A stretch of 64,000 nt of DNA from Filomicrobium sp. (GTDB lineage Bacteria > Pseudomonadota > Alphaproteobacteria > Rhizobiales > Hyphomicrobiaceae), in the NCBI GenBank assembly GCA_017792465.1, contig CP051234.1, positions 3,566,501-3,630,500 on the forward strand. The letters run 5' to 3'. This document shows positions 35,504 through 46,084 of the stretch, piece by piece. The notes beneath the pieces were generated by a model. It ran no database searches. It saw only the letters and a list, made by a program, of their open reading frames with translations, and was not told the origin of the DNA. Every line of letters begins with the position of its first letter. The first letter of the stretch is position 1. Position numbers and translations under genes: made by a program.

Positions 35504-37126
35504 ATGGTTCAACGCAAGAGCTACGCCGAACTCACAACAGAACTGAGAGCGCGCTTCCCGTCCGGCATCGCGCCGGCAGGCATCGACTTAGACGACATCG
35601 TGCAGCTCAAGCTGCAGAACACCTTTGACACCCATCTCGACATCGCGCGGGCCATGGCGAAGGTCATGCGCGAGGACATGGCGGCCTACGACGCCGATCC
35701 CTCCCGATTCACTCAGTCGCTCGGCTGCTGGTCGGGATTCCACGCTCAGCAGATGGTGAAGTCGGTCAAGCGCCGGAGCGGCACCGCACGCGGTTGCTAC
35801 GTCTACTTCTCCGGCTGGATGGTTGCTGGCATGCGCAATCGCTTCGGCCATCTGCCCGACCAGTCAATGCACGAGAAGACCGCCGTGGTCGACCTAATTC
35901 AGGAGATCTACGTTTCGCTTCGACAGGCTGACGAAGTCGCGATGAACGACCTCTTCAAAAACCTGAAAGCTGCGCGCGCATCGGGCGACAAAGCTGCCGA
36001 AAAGGCTGCCATCGCGGCAATCGACGGCTTCGAAACGCACGTCGTGCCGATCATCGCGGATATCGACGCCGGCTTCGGCAACGAGCATGCGACGTATCTC
36101 CTCGCCAAGGAAATGATCAAGGCCGGCGCATGCTGTTTGCAACTCGAGAACCAGGTCTCGGACGCAAAGCAATGCGGTCATCAGGACGGCAAGGTGACCG
36201 TGCCGCGCGAGGATTTCATCGAAAAGCTGCGCGCCTGCCGCCTCGCGTTTGAGGAACTCGGCGTTTCCGCTGGAGTCATAGTTGCCCGCACCGACAGCCT
36301 CGGCGCAGGCCTCACTCAAAAGATCCCCGTCAGCCAGCGTCCTGGCGACCACGCGGCCGAGTACAACAAGTGGCTCGCAACCGAGCCAGTGACCGCTGCC
36401 GCTCCGCTTCTCGAAGGCGAACTGGGCATCGTTCTCGACGGCAATCTCGTCCGTCCGGTCCGCCTATCAAACGGACTGTTCCAATTCCAAGAGGGATCCG
36501 GACGTGAGCGCGTCATCGAGGACTGTGTCGCCGTTCTGTCTGAGGTTGCCGCTGACCTGCTTTGGGTCGAGACTGACACGCCCGATGTCAAGATCATCGG
36601 TGCGATGGTTGCCGAGATCCGCAAGTCGGTGCCGGATGCCAAGCTGACCTATAACAACTCCCCCTCATTTAATTGGACGCTCAACCTGCGCAAGCAGGTG
36701 CGCGAAGACTGGATCGCGCAAGGCCGGATCAAAGCCGGTGACTATCCTGACGGCGTGGCGCTCATGTCGGCGAAGTTTGATACCGATCCGATCGGCGTCG
36801 AGGCTGACGACCGCCTGCGGAGGTTCCAGGACGATCTGGCGCGCGAGGCCGGCGTCTTCCACAACCTCATCACCCTGCCGACGTTCCACCTCACCGCGAA
36901 GAGCATGGACGAGTTGTCCAGCGACTACTTCGGCGAGGACAGAATGCTGGCTTACGTCAATACCGTGCAGCGTGAGGAAATCCGCCGCGGCATCTCGGCG
37001 GTCAAGCACCAGCACGAGGTCGGTTCCGATCTCGGAGACGCCTTCAAAGAGATGGTTGCGGGCGAACGTGCACTGAAGGCCGGTGGCCACGCGAACACGA
37101 TGAATCAGTTTGAGGCAGCCGAGTAG
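35504..37126 (+). CDS. aceA: Isocitrate lyase
   Basis: 540 residues, the long bacterial form. It cleaves isocitrate to glyoxylate and succinate, letting cells grow on C2 compounds or recycle glyoxylate. The catalytic loop reads SDAKQCGHQDGKVTVP with the essential Cys; ADIDAGFGNEHATYLLAKEM gives the metal site and TYNNSPSFNWTL the substrate loop. The usual KKCGH is KQCGH here, as in the pseudomonad type. It is divergent from the ScfR-type regulator. Confidence 0.96.
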   Translation: MVQRKSYAELTTELRARFPSGIAPAGIDLDDIVQLKLQNTFDTHLDIARAMAKVMREDMAAYDADPSRFTQSLGCWSGFHAQQMVKSVKRRSGTARGCYVYFSGWMVAGMRNRFGHLPDQSMHEKTAVVDLIQEIYVSLRQADEVAMNDLFKNLKAARASGDKAAEKAAIAAIDGFETHVVPIIADIDAGFGNEHATYLLAKEMIKAGACCLQLENQVSDAKQCGHQDGKVTVPREDFIEKLRACRLAFEELGVSAGVIVARTDSLGAGLTQKIPVSQRPGDHAAEYNKWLATEPVTAAAPLLEGELGIVLDGNLVRPVRLSNGLFQFQEGSGRERVIEDCVAVLSEVAADLLWVETDTPDVKIIGAMVAEIRKSVPDAKLTYNNSPSFNWTLNLRKQVREDWIAQGRIKAGDYPDGVALMSAKFDTDPIGVEADDRLRRFQDDLAREAGVFHNLITLPTFHLTAKSMDELSSDYFGEDRMLAYVNTVQREEIRRGISAVKHQHEVGSDLGDAFKEMVAGERALKAGGHANTMNQFEAAE

Positions 37127-37298
37127 GGCTAGGTGTCAATCGTCGAGAATGGGCGGGCGCTGATTTTGGCACGCATGTGCCTGGAGCCCGCCTGATCGGC
37201 AACGCCAGCAAGAGGCCTGCTGCCGGACCTTGAGTTGAAATGCTCCGGGCAACCGAAAACCCGCAAGACATCAGCAATGCCAACAAAAGGAGCTTTCG

Positions 37299-37529
37299 AT
37301 GGGTGAATTCAAGAGAATTGAGAAGCATGACCTGCCCGAGCGCGAGCGTATTATCAATCGAATGGCCGACGCGGTTCACAGGATGAACGAAGCGATAGCC
37401 AAGGCGGTCGATACCGGCATTACCGTCGAACTTGTCCGCGTTTCCCGTCATCACTGCGGCAGCGGCAACTGGGGCGATCAGATGGTGCCGATGATCCGCG
37501 AGCCAGCCGACAAGCAGGAAACGACTTGA
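37299..37529 (+). CDS. Small conserved protein downstream of aceA
   Basis: 76 residues with AAAGGAG before the ATG. The sequence has an amphipathic helical start (ERERIINRMADAVHRMNEAI) followed by a beta part (GITVELVRVSRHHCGSGNWG). No family recognised. It lies 172 bp past aceA in the same direction. Confidence 0.7.
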   Translation: MGEFKRIEKHDLPERERIINRMADAVHRMNEAIAKAVDTGITVELVRVSRHHCGSGNWGDQMVPMIREPADKQETT

Positions 37530-38531
37530 GACGCGAAACGCAACGAGCATTGCGTCAGGGCCAACCGGAATACCAAGCCCCGTGCAGGTGCGATGGCAAG
37601 TTGGATCGAACATGTAAGCTGAGCTGCTCGGAGTACGGCTCTCTTAGCTTCTCCATGATCGACGATAGCGCGTCCGCAGAAACCTTTCGTCAACGAGGTC
37701 CGTCGCTCCGAAACGTTGCAGCTGTTATGCGAACTGTTCAATCGCTTCAATCTGCGGACACGGCACGATCAGGCCGGGGCAAATTGAGATGCGATGGATC
37801 GTTGGTCGCCCGTCGAACTTGCCTTCCCTGTTCGATAGATCAACGGCCAAACGCTGCTCTTCCCTTACTGGCCCACCAGAGACTCACCGTGCCCAGCCTC
37901 GAACCGACGCGATCGGTGGTGCTGCTGAAGTTTCACGTTGCATTCGCCCCCACTGCCCGCTTTCGACGGTAGACCGTCCGTTCCCGTCCCGCTACCGAAT
38001 CGTGCCTGTTGATCCTGACCGACGTTTTGTTGCGAAGCAGCGGAGTTTCCGGCATTGCGGGTATCGCGTTGCCGTTCCTGATCCGTACCCCCGAGCGGTC
38101 GGTATCAGGGCTGATGCGCGCGATCGGTCAGAGGCTTCGAAGCCCGCCCCTGACCCAAAACACGATTGCAATGGGGCTCTTTGTGAAAACCATCGGCAGG
38201 GTGGCATAGGGTTCGAGTCTTTTGAGAAAATAGACTTCGACCTACTGGCTGAGCATAAACCCGCTCCCAGTGCGAAATTTGAGATGAGGTATCCGAGAAC
38301 TGCGAACATCAGGATGGGCGGACGTCAGAATTCGTGCACTCCGATCTCCAACAGAGTTGCCGCTCATTTCACTCATCTGGCGTTGATACAGTTAGGACGT
38401 TTTTTCAACGACCGAAAAAATTTAGAATCCATGAAACCCTGGAGCGACGGATTCGTATCTACAGTAGGTTCGGTGACAAACATCTGTTCTGGCACCTGCC
38501 CAACGATGTTGAGAAGAATTGGAGTTAAACA
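37530..38531. other. 1-kb stretch without convincing genes
   Basis: Contains the second copy of the dispersed repeat (37859-37955) and a small GACGGTAGACCGTC dyad just after it. Open frames here lack ribosome sites and gene-like composition. Part may be decayed mobile DNA. Confidence 0.6.
37859..37955 (+). repeat. Dispersed intergenic repeat, copy 2
   Basis: Inverted relative to 10979-11076 and more than 80% identical by eye over about 98 bp. In both copies one frame reads QPRTDxIGGAAxVSR, but neither copy lies in a credible gene. Confidence 0.7.
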
Positions 38532-38945
38532 ATGAAGATGGGAAACACAATCCTCGGAATAGTGGCTGCTGCGCTCACAGCAACAGCAGTGAACGCAGGC
38601 CACCACTTGTCTGTGGAGGGCAGCGATCAGGATGTTTCGGGCGGCAGTGTGAAAGCAACGAAGGTGATGGCACAAGCTGACGGTTGGCTCGTGATCCATC
38701 GTACTGACGACAACATGAAGCCGGGCCCGGTTATCGGTCACGCGGCGCTCAAAAAAGGTGAAAATTTGGATGTCGTTGCCAAGCTGGATGAGCCTGTCGA
38801 ATCCGGCCAGAAGCTGATGCTCATGCTACATGGCGAAGAAGGCGGCAAAGAGAAGGGCGTTTTCGAATACACTCTGGGTTCGAAACTTGACGGACCAGTG
38901 AAGGAAGACGGCAAGCTCATTATGGCGGTTATTACGGCCAAATAA
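38532..38945 (+). CDS. Secreted DUF7282-like protein
   Basis: 137 residues with a signal peptide (ending near AVNAG). The mature part is one beta-sandwich-like domain: GWLVIHRTDDNMKPGPVIGH, then LDVVAKLDEPVESGQKLMLMLH and GVFEYTLGSKLDGPV. This motif order is that of the DUF7282 family of unknown function. GGAG is upstream. The gene stands alone and ends in a strong terminator. Confidence 0.8.
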   Translation: MKMGNTILGIVAAALTATAVNAGHHLSVEGSDQDVSGGSVKATKVMAQADGWLVIHRTDDNMKPGPVIGHAALKKGENLDVVAKLDEPVESGQKLMLMLHGEEGGKEKGVFEYTLGSKLDGPVKEDGKLIMAVITAK

Positions 38946-39570
38946 GCCATAGGACGCCGAAGCGTCGAAGTCGGCCGCAAGCGTCTCTGCGGCCGACTTC
39001 TGCAGATCACCGGTTTTGTCTGACGCAATGTGGAGTGTGCAGACTCTCGTATCGCCTTCAATGCTTGCGGCAACAGTCACCGCTCCCTGATGGAGGCGTC
39101 TCAAACTGGCCCTCAGCGAAAACCAGAACCAAACAGGTCGCTGGGTATACTTGGACAATTCTGTCGGACCCCGATTCTGCATGAAGTATTGCGGTGCATC
39201 ACTCGCTGATCCAAGCGTGCGCTTCGATACAACACATCTGTTGAGCACCAGCACTTCTTCCGCAACGGGTCATGTGTGGACGGCGCGGTTTTGCAAAGTT
39301 GGATGGGTGCTGTCATGTGTCCGACCTGTTGGTGCGGTGCTTATGACCGCTGGCCATAATGCTTTCCGCGAACGGGCTCCCAAATCGTTCTCACGCATTC
39401 ATTGATGCGTTGACCCAGTCGGGCTCTGCCTTTCCTCGGACAACCGGTGCTGCAATATCGGCTGGCTTCCCCTCCCAAATCTTATGTGCTCTCCGATCGA
39501 AGTTGGTCGACAGACCGCCAGCTGCATCAGATCGCGATAACGTTCACCACGCGCCATCAAAGCCGAGGCC
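38946..39570. other. Gene-poor stretch between DUF7282 gene and IS remnant
   Basis: Apart from the terminator at its left end nothing convincing was seen. Frames here show no ribosome sites or recognisable motifs. Confidence 0.55.
38967..39000. terminator. Strong hairpin terminator
   Basis: GAAGTCGGCCGCA (38967-38979) pairs perfectly with TGCGGCCGACTTC (38988-39000) around an eight-base loop, 22 bp past the DUF7282-like gene. Confidence 0.85.
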
Positions 39571-40693
39571 ATGCGCGCGATTTTGATGGAACAGGAAGGA
39601 GGCGTGCCGACGGCTGAGGTTTGCCGCAAGCACGGCAACAGCCCGGCGAGCTTTTACAAGTACAAGGCCAAGTTCGGCGGCATAGAGGTTTCCGACGCCA
39701 GGAAGCTGCGGGCCCTTGAAGACGAGAACGCCCGGTTGAAAAAGCCGGTGGCCGATCTCTCGCTGGACAATGCGATGCTGAAGGATGTCAATTCGCGAAA
39801 GTGGTCACGCCGATGGCCAAGCGGCAGGCGGTGGCGCATCTCATGACCTCTCACGAGGTTTCCGAGCGCCGCGCCGGTAGCGTCCTGCAAGCCGACCGCT
39901 CGACGGTTCGGTATCGCTCGCGTCGTGCCAGCGAACGGCGTCGTGTCTTGTCGTAGACGCGCTTTCAGTACAATGGCTGCCGGCGTTTGCTGATCCTGCT
40001 GCGCCGCGACGGTGTCGACATGAACCATAAACGCTTTCGACGCCTCTACCGGGAAGAAGGTTTGCAGGTGAGGAAGCGTCATGTTGGAAACATGCTTTCA
40101 GCATGGCGGACGCGAGCGTGCGCTTGGCACCCGGGCGCCGATGGAGCTGCCAACCGGACCGAATGTCCGCTGGTCTATGGCCTTTGTGTTCGACAGCTTC
40201 ACCGATGGCCGCCGGTTTCCGGTTGTCTGCAGTTGTCGACGACTCCACGCGCGAATGCTTGGGCCTCGTCGCTGACGCCTCGATTTCGGGCCGCCGAGTT
40301 GCCCGTGAACTCGTTCACATCATCGCAGAACGCAACGCAAGACCCCAGACCTGTGTTTCTGACAACGGGACGGAGTTCACCAGCATGGCAATCCTGAAAT
40401 GGACGCAGGCGACCGGTGTGGGTTGGCGCTATATCCAGCCGGGCAAGCCGCAACAGAACGCCTTCGTTGAGAGCTTCAACGGGCGGCTCCGCGACGAGTG
40501 CCTCAACGAGACGGCCTTCTCATCGCTCTCAGAAGCCAGATCGCTGCTCGCGGATTGGCAGCAGGATTACAACCACGTGCGACCCCATTCAGCGCTCGCC
40601 AACCAGACACCGGAGGCATTTCGAACGAAGCATTTCGCCCTTGCCCGACAGGCTTGGCAGAGGCAGGATCTCAACCCAGGACTCTCACTCTGA
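39571..40693 (+). pseudogene. IS3-family (IS407-like) transposase remnant
   Basis: An OrfA part (EQEGGVPTAEVCRKHGNSPASFYKYKAKFGG, identified by its middle section CRKHGNSPASFYKYKAKFGG) is followed by an OrfB region broken by several frameshifts and an in-frame stop near 39955. The C-terminal part of the DDE domain is still readable: [30 protein letters not shown] and [18 protein letters not shown]. The N-terminus of OrfA is also incomplete. Terminal inverted repeats were not found. The element cannot move on its own. Confidence 0.85.
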
Positions 40694-40963
40694 TTGGATG
40701 GAAGTCGGGGATCAGGTCACGTCCAGTGAGCCGCAGATGATCATCGATCGCCAATCGAGTTTGTTCAGTCAGTTCAAACCTGACTGGTCGGCCGATCTTC
40801 TTCTGCCGTATCGTTGCGCTGTCCCGGGCCGTAGCCGCTCGGTGCGACGTCCTCGACTAGAATAGCAACGACATCACAGCCGCGTAACTTGCTGTCGATC
40901 GCGAGGTTGAAGAGAGCAAGATCCTTCCTTGTCATCGATTTGAAGTTTGGTCCCGATTGATCC

Positions 40964-41872
40964 TTACGGACTGCAAGGTCGGAGTTCACGAATGAGATCA
41001 ATCAATAGGCGCAAACCCGTCGGGACGTGGTGGCGGCTTGAATAATAAATGTGGTAGCCACCTCCCATCGACGCCCAATCCCCCAAGACGCGCTCCAGTG
41101 CGCCGCTCTCAAGGTGCTGTTTAAAGACTGGCTCAGCGCCATAGATAATTCCAACTCCGTTGAGGCCGAGACCAATGGCAACGTGGCTTGTGTCCACCGT
41201 GACCTTACCCGGTGTCACAATTTCAATGGCCTCGTTCTCGCGCTCGAATTCCCACTGATAGATTTGGTCGTTCCCGAGTCGAATGCGAACACAACGATGG
41301 TTGCGCAGGTCCTCGGGGTGCTGCGGTCTGCCAAAACGTTCCAGATACGCCGGCGATGCCGCCGCGATCCATCGGATATCGCTTGATAGCCGCTGAGCGA
41401 TCATATCCTCTGGAACTGTGCCGCCGTGCCGGATGCCAGCGTCGAAACCGCTGTCGACAATATCGATGAGCCGGTTGTCGACACTGATATCGATCTCGAC
41501 GTCCGGATAACGCTCAACGAAGACCGGCAGCACAGGCTCAAGCAGTTGGGTCGCAGCATCTTCAAAGACGTTGATCCTGACACGGCCAGCAGGCGCGTCG
41601 CGGTGGCGATTGAGCGTTTCGACTGCCTGCTCGATCTCCTGAATTGGGGCTTGGATCGTCGCTTGGAGTTCTTCCCCAGCAGCCGTCAAAGTGACGCTTC
41701 GTGTTGTCCGGTTGAATAATCTCACGCCGAGCCGCTCTTCGAGCCCGCTAATTGCGTGACTGACCGCAGAAGCGCTGACGCCGAGTTCGATCGCCGCACG
41801 GCGAAAACTGCGATGCTTCGCAATCGCCAGAAAATACGCAAAATCACCAAGGTCGGAGCGGCTTAGATGCAT
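40964..41872 (-). CDS. LysR-family transcriptional regulator
   Basis: 302 residues. The N-terminal winged helix reads LGDFAYFLAIAKHRSFRRAA and later [20 protein letters not shown]; the rest is the periplasmic-binding-protein-like effector domain. It is divergent from a cupin and the molybdenum hydroxylase genes, with 355 bp between, and is their likely regulator. Confidence 0.92.
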   Translation of the reverse strand: MHLSRSDLGDFAYFLAIAKHRSFRRAAIELGVSASAVSHAISGLEERLGVRLFNRTTRSVTLTAAGEELQATIQAPIQEIEQAVETLNRHRDAPAGRVRINVFEDAATQLLEPVLPVFVERYPDVEIDISVDNRLIDIVDSGFDAGIRHGGTVPEDMIAQRLSSDIRWIAAASPAYLERFGRPQHPEDLRNHRCVRIRLGNDQIYQWEFERENEAIEIVTPGKVTVDTSHVAIGLGLNGVGIIYGAEPVFKQHLESGALERVLGDWASMGGGYHIYYSSRHHVPTGLRLLIDLIRELRPCSP

Positions 41873-42227
41873 AGAGTTCCCTTCATCCGTTGCAGCGGGG
41901 CAAAATGCGAGGAATCGGATAAGCTATTGTAATGCCCATAAAAATTCAGTCGGATCCACCAAGCCCGATGGGCCTCAGCGCCCCATTTCTTAGTCCGAGA
42001 ACTTCAATCTCGATAGTATATTGATGAATTTTACTCATTAGTTCATGCGCATTTGACCGCCTAATGCTGATCCCAAGCAGGACCCAAATGCTTGAGCAAG
42101 GCGTTCGGCTAAGCGGCAGCAATGTACCGAAACTCGCCTCTCGTCGGCATCCGACAGTGCAGGGCTACGACTCTGCGCTCTATTCGTATTTCCGATTGCC
42201 GCTTCTACGCGAGGAGAAATCAAAGCG
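41873..42227. other. Divergent promoter region between lysR and cupin
   Basis: 355 bp with no convincing gene. It must contain both promoters. AT-rich stretches occur near 41990-42050, with loosely dyad-like TGAA and TTCA arms, but no clear LysR box. Confidence 0.4.
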
Positions 42228-42635
42228 ATGGAAATCGTTCGCAATGGCGCGAAACCCTCCGCCAAAGGCCCGGCCGATTGGTTTACCGGCGATGTTCGGA
42301 TCGACTCGATGTTCAAATGGCAGGATCCAGCGCGTGTCACCGGTGCGATTGTGACATTCGAACCTGGAGCTCGGACCGCTTGGCACACCCATCCGCTAGG
42401 CCAGACATTCATCGTGACTTCTGGTTCCGGGTGGGTCCAGGTTGCCGGAGAGCCCCGCGAAGATATCCGCCCTGGAGACATCGTCTGGTTCCCACCGGGC
42501 GAGAAACATTGGCATGGCGCGACCGACACGACGGCCATGACGCATATTGCGGTTCAAGAAGCGCTCGATGGTGAGAACGTTACCTGGATGGAGCACGTCT
42601 CAGACGCCGATTACGTGAACGACGCAAGGCAATAG
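42228..42635 (+). CDS. Cupin-domain protein
   Basis: 135 residues, one double-stranded beta-helix. Cupin motif 1 is [20 protein letters not shown] with the two His ligands, motif 2 is [17 protein letters not shown]. It probably binds Fe or Mn, as an isomerase, dioxygenase or sensor-type protein. AGGAG precedes the ATG. It heads a run with the molybdenum hydroxylase. Confidence 0.9.
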   Translation: MEIVRNGAKPSAKGPADWFTGDVRIDSMFKWQDPARVTGAIVTFEPGARTAWHTHPLGQTFIVTSGSGWVQVAGEPREDIRPGDIVWFPPGEKHWHGATDTTAMTHIAVQEALDGENVTWMEHVSDADYVNDARQ

Positions 42636-42757
42636 CTGGCGAGACTCCGCAAATCCAACCAACAGGCATCGCCAAAGCGGACAATGCTTGAAGCATTGTG
42701 CGGCTCGAAAACCCGTTGGCGTGAACAGCAGATCGCATCGAAGCAAGAGGAGAGAGC

Positions 42758-43213
42758 ATGACCAACTTCACGGTGAACGGTAAACCGCATAGCTTCGATG
42801 GCGATCCTGATATGCCGCTGCTTTGGTATTTGCGCGATATCGCCGGCATGACCGGCACCAAGTTCGGTTGCGGCCAAGCGCTTTGCGGAGCCTGCACAGT
42901 TCATTTGGATGGTGCTGCTACGCGGTCTTGTGTGATGCGGATCGGTGATATCGACGGCCAAGAGGTGACGACCATCGAAGGATTGTCACCGGATGGCTCG
43001 CACCCCGTCCAAGTGGCCTGGCGCGAACTGAACGTCGCCCAATGCGGCTATTGCCAAGTCGGTCAGATCATGCAGGCGGCCGCCTTGCTGAACGAGGTCC
43101 CCAACCCAAGCGACGAAGACATCGACGCAGCCATGACCGGCAACATCTGTCGCTGCGGAACTTATCCGCGCATTCGTAACGCAATCAAGCAGGCGGCGGG
43201 AGGCGCAAAATAA
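42758..43213 (+). CDS. (2Fe-2S) subunit of a xanthine-oxidase-family enzyme
   Basis: 151 residues with two [2Fe-2S] domains. The plant-ferredoxin-type cluster is [21 protein letters not shown] read in two parts ([12 protein letters not shown] and RSC); the second is [10 protein letters not shown] and [11 protein letters not shown]. It passes electrons from the molybdenum subunit, whose gene begins on the last base of its stop codon. Confidence 0.94.
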   Translation: MTNFTVNGKPHSFDGDPDMPLLWYLRDIAGMTGTKFGCGQALCGACTVHLDGAATRSCVMRIGDIDGQEVTTIEGLSPDGSHPVQVAWRELNVAQCGYCQVGQIMQAAALLNEVPNPSDEDIDAAMTGNICRCGTYPRIRNAIKQAAGGAK

Positions 43214-45519
43214 TGGCATCAGATTACACACCGACAAACGTAAGCCGCCGAGCCGTTGTCCTGGGTTTGGCAGCAGGCTCTTTTGTGCTGAGCGTTCCAC
43301 TGAGCCGTCTTGCTCGTGCCGACGAAGAAAAAAATGGAAAGAAAAAATACGGCGGAGAGGCGATGAGCGGCGGCCTCAAGGACGATCCGCGCATCTTCCT
43401 TTCAATTGCCGACGACGGAACTGTCACTCTGCTTTGTAACAGAGCCGAGATGGGACAGGGCGTTCGGACAAGTTGGGCGATGGTCGTCGCCGATGAACTC
43501 GAGGCCGACTTGGCTCGCCTCACGGTCAATCAGGCCCCCGGCAACGAGACCAAGTTCGGCAACCAAAATACGGACGGCTCGCGCAGCATGCGCCATCACT
43601 TCGTTCCCTTGCGCCGAATTGGCGCTTCCGCACGCAAGATGTTGGAAGAAGCCGCCGCCGCAGAGTGGGGCGTCGCGCCTGAAGAAGTTCGCGCTAGAGA
43701 ACACGAGGTCGTTCACCAGCCCAGTGGTCGGCGTCTTGGTTATGGCGCGCTGGCGAAAGCTGCGGGCGCCAGAGACGTTCCAGCTCACGACGCGCTCTCA
43801 TTCAAGACGCCCGATCAGTTCCGCTATATCGGCAAGAGCGATGTCCGGCTTGTCGACAACATGGGCATTACGACCGGGACAGCGAAGTTCGGCATCGATG
43901 CGCAAATCGACGGCATGTTGTTCGCTGTCGTCGCTCGCCCTCCGGTCTACGGTGGCAAGGTCAAGAGCTTCGATGCGACGGAGGCAAAAAAGGTTCCTGG
44001 TGTCATCAAGATCGTTGAGATCAAGTCGCCTGATATTCCCTCTGGCTTCTTGCCGCTCGGTGGTATTGCAGTCGTCGCAGAGAATACATACGCCGCCATC
44101 AAAGGCCGGTCGCTTCTCAAGATCCAATGGAATGACGGCCCGAACGCGAGCTACGATTCCAAAACCTACCGGCAGACCCTGGAGACGGCCGCCAGCAAGC
44201 CTGGAAAAGTCGTTCGCAGCGAAGGTGATTTGGATAGCGGTTTTGCTGCAGCCGACAAACGCGTAGAAGCCACATATTACATTCCGCACCTCGCCCAGGC
44301 TCCGATGGAGCCACCAACGGCGACAGCGCGCGTGACGAAGGACGGATGCGAGGTCTGGTGCAGCGTACAAAACCCCGAAGCAATCAGGAAAGATCTCTCC
44401 AAGCGTTTCGGGCTGCCGATTGAAAAGGTAATCGTCAATTGTCTACTTCTCGGCGGCGGTTTCGGTCGCAAGTCCAAGCCTGATTTCGCCAGTGAAGCAG
44501 CGATCCTTTCGCATGCCATGGAGGGGCGTCCGGTCAAGCTGACCTTCACGCGGGAAGACGACATTCACCATAGCTACTTCAACACGGTATCGGTCGAACA
44601 CCTTGAGGGTGGCCTCGATGCGGAAGGTAAGCCGACCGCCTGGCTGCACAGAACCGTAGCCCCGACGATCTCGGCCTTGTTTGGTCCCGACCCCAAGCAC
44701 GAGAGCCCCACCGAACTTGGCATGGGAGCCGTCGATGTCCCGTTTGCCATTCCAAATTTGCTCATTGAAAACCCGGAAGCGACTGCCCATACGCGGGTCG
44801 GTTGGTTCAGGTCCGTTTTCAATATTCCGCATGCCTTCGCGATTCAGAGTTTTGTAGGCGAATTGGCGGCCGCAGTTGGTCGAGACCAAAAAGAATTCTT
44901 GCTTGAGATCATCGGACCGGACCGCAAGATCAACGCCAAAGATCTGTCTGATACGTGGATCTATGGCGAAAACCCGGAGAAATATCCTTACGACACGGGA
45001 CGCTTGAAAGGCGTCATCAACAAAGTGGCAAGTGAAGCGGGATGGGGCCGCAAACTGGCCGAAGGGCATGGCCTTGGGATCGCCGCCCACCGGAGCTTCG
45101 TCAGCTACACTGCGGTCGTGATCGAGGCAGCCGTTAGCCCGGAAGGTGATCTAACGATCCCGCGCGTCGACATCGCAATCGACTGCGGTGCCGTCGTTAA
45201 TCCGGAACGTGTCCGCTCCCAATTGGAAGGAGCTGTGATCCAGGGCGTCAGTTTGGCAACCATCAGCGAGATCAGCTTCAAAAACGGACGTGCCGAGCAA
45301 TCGAACTTCGATGGATACGAAGTCACTCGGATCGATGCCTCGCCGAAAGAGATCCATACGCACTTGGTCAGCCCGACGGGTTATGATCTACCGCTTGGCG
45401 GCGTGGGCGAACCCGGCGTGCCACCAGTTGCCCCCGCTCTGACGAATGCGATCTTTGCAGCGACCGGCAAGCGCATCCGCTCACTGCCGATCCGCGACCA
45501 ATTGGCGAATACCGTCTAA
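43213..45519 (+). CDS. Molybdopterin-binding hydroxylase subunit with Tat signal, IorB-like
   Basis: 768 residues. The Tat motif [19 protein letters not shown] directs the folded complex to the periplasm. The cofactor domains have [18 protein letters not shown] and [18 protein letters not shown], and the catalytic Glu is in [20 protein letters not shown]. The make-up is that of isoquinoline 1-oxidoreductase or periplasmic aldehyde dehydrogenases of two subunits, usually with a cytochrome that is not seen here. Oxidation of an aldehyde from the quinoprotein system is possible but not shown. Confidence 0.92.
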   Translation: MASDYTPTNVSRRAVVLGLAAGSFVLSVPLSRLARADEEKNGKKKYGGEAMSGGLKDDPRIFLSIADDGTVTLLCNRAEMGQGVRTSWAMVVADELEADLARLTVNQAPGNETKFGNQNTDGSRSMRHHFVPLRRIGASARKMLEEAAAAEWGVAPEEVRAREHEVVHQPSGRRLGYGALAKAAGARDVPAHDALSFKTPDQFRYIGKSDVRLVDNMGITTGTAKFGIDAQIDGMLFAVVARPPVYGGKVKSFDATEAKKVPGVIKIVEIKSPDIPSGFLPLGGIAVVAENTYAAIKGRSLLKIQWNDGPNASYDSKTYRQTLETAASKPGKVVRSEGDLDSGFAAADKRVEATYYIPHLAQAPMEPPTATARVTKDGCEVWCSVQNPEAIRKDLSKRFGLPIEKVIVNCLLLGGGFGRKSKPDFASEAAILSHAMEGRPVKLTFTREDDIHHSYFNTVSVEHLEGGLDAEGKPTAWLHRTVAPTISALFGPDPKHESPTELGMGAVDVPFAIPNLLIENPEATAHTRVGWFRSVFNIPHAFAIQSFVGELAAAVGRDQKEFLLEIIGPDRKINAKDLSDTWIYGENPEKYPYDTGRLKGVINKVASEAGWGRKLAEGHGLGIAAHRSFVSYTAVVIEAAVSPEGDLTIPRVDIAIDCGAVVNPERVRSQLEGAVIQGVSLATISEISFKNGRAEQSNFDGYEVTRIDASPKEIHTHLVSPTGYDLPLGGVGEPGVPPVAPALTNAIFAATGKRIRSLPIRDQLANTV

Positions 45520-45622
45520 CCGGCAAAGACGAAGACATCTCAGTCTTAGAGATTTCATCTCGGCCACCGCTGTAACGGTGGCCAGGCGTGGATTCACTTG
45601 TCTTTCTCGAATGGAGCTATGC

Positions 45623-45940
45623 ATGAAATTCATCGCCACAGGCGGCGGCCTATTCGCTGTTTTCGCCGCCTTTCCAGCGCTTGCCGAAAGCACGCAGATC
45701 TCGCGAAACGTATCACGCGGGTCATTCGTTGGTCCGCAGAAATTTTTCACAGGGACAGCAATTGTCGATCGCCTGTTTGAAGCGCACGAGCACACGCCCA
45801 CCACCGGTGGCGGAGTAACGTTTGCGCCAGGCGCGCGCTCGGCCTGGCATACGCACCCGGCTGCCCAGCACCTGATCGTCATCACCGCTGGGGCTACCAG
45901 CACTTCCGCTATTCTTCGGTCGACGTGTTCCCCAAGCTGA
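45623..45940 (+). pseudogene. Truncated exported cupin
   Basis: Begins with a signal peptide (FAAFPALAEST) and runs into cupin motif 1 (FAPGARSAWHTHPAAQHLIV), then loses the cupin pattern (AGATSTSAILRST) and stops 20 residues later. Motif 2 is absent. It resembles the first cupin of this cluster. Most likely a frameshifted or deleted relative, although a short product could still be made. Confidence 0.6.
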
Positions 45941-46084
45941 TGTTCAGGTCGCCTCACTGCTGTTAATTACGCGTGCTTGCCGGCGCACGGGGTTGACCTT
46001 CAGTCCTTGAGACGGTCAACTACTGTACAGATTATCGGCTCGCTGACTACATTTCTAAAACCGACTACGACGGGGAATTTCACC

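Noticed and set aside
37789-38535. 248-codon frame before the DUF7282-like gene
   Set aside because: Runs through the dispersed repeat, has no ribosome site, odd composition and no motif.
38826-39254. 142-codon minus-strand frame beyond the DUF7282-like gene
   Set aside because: Overlaps the terminator and the antisense of a real gene; no motif.
40774-41001. 75-codon minus-strand frame at the end of the LysR gene
   Set aside because: Overlaps the LysR coding end, shows no motif and has no convincing ribosome site.
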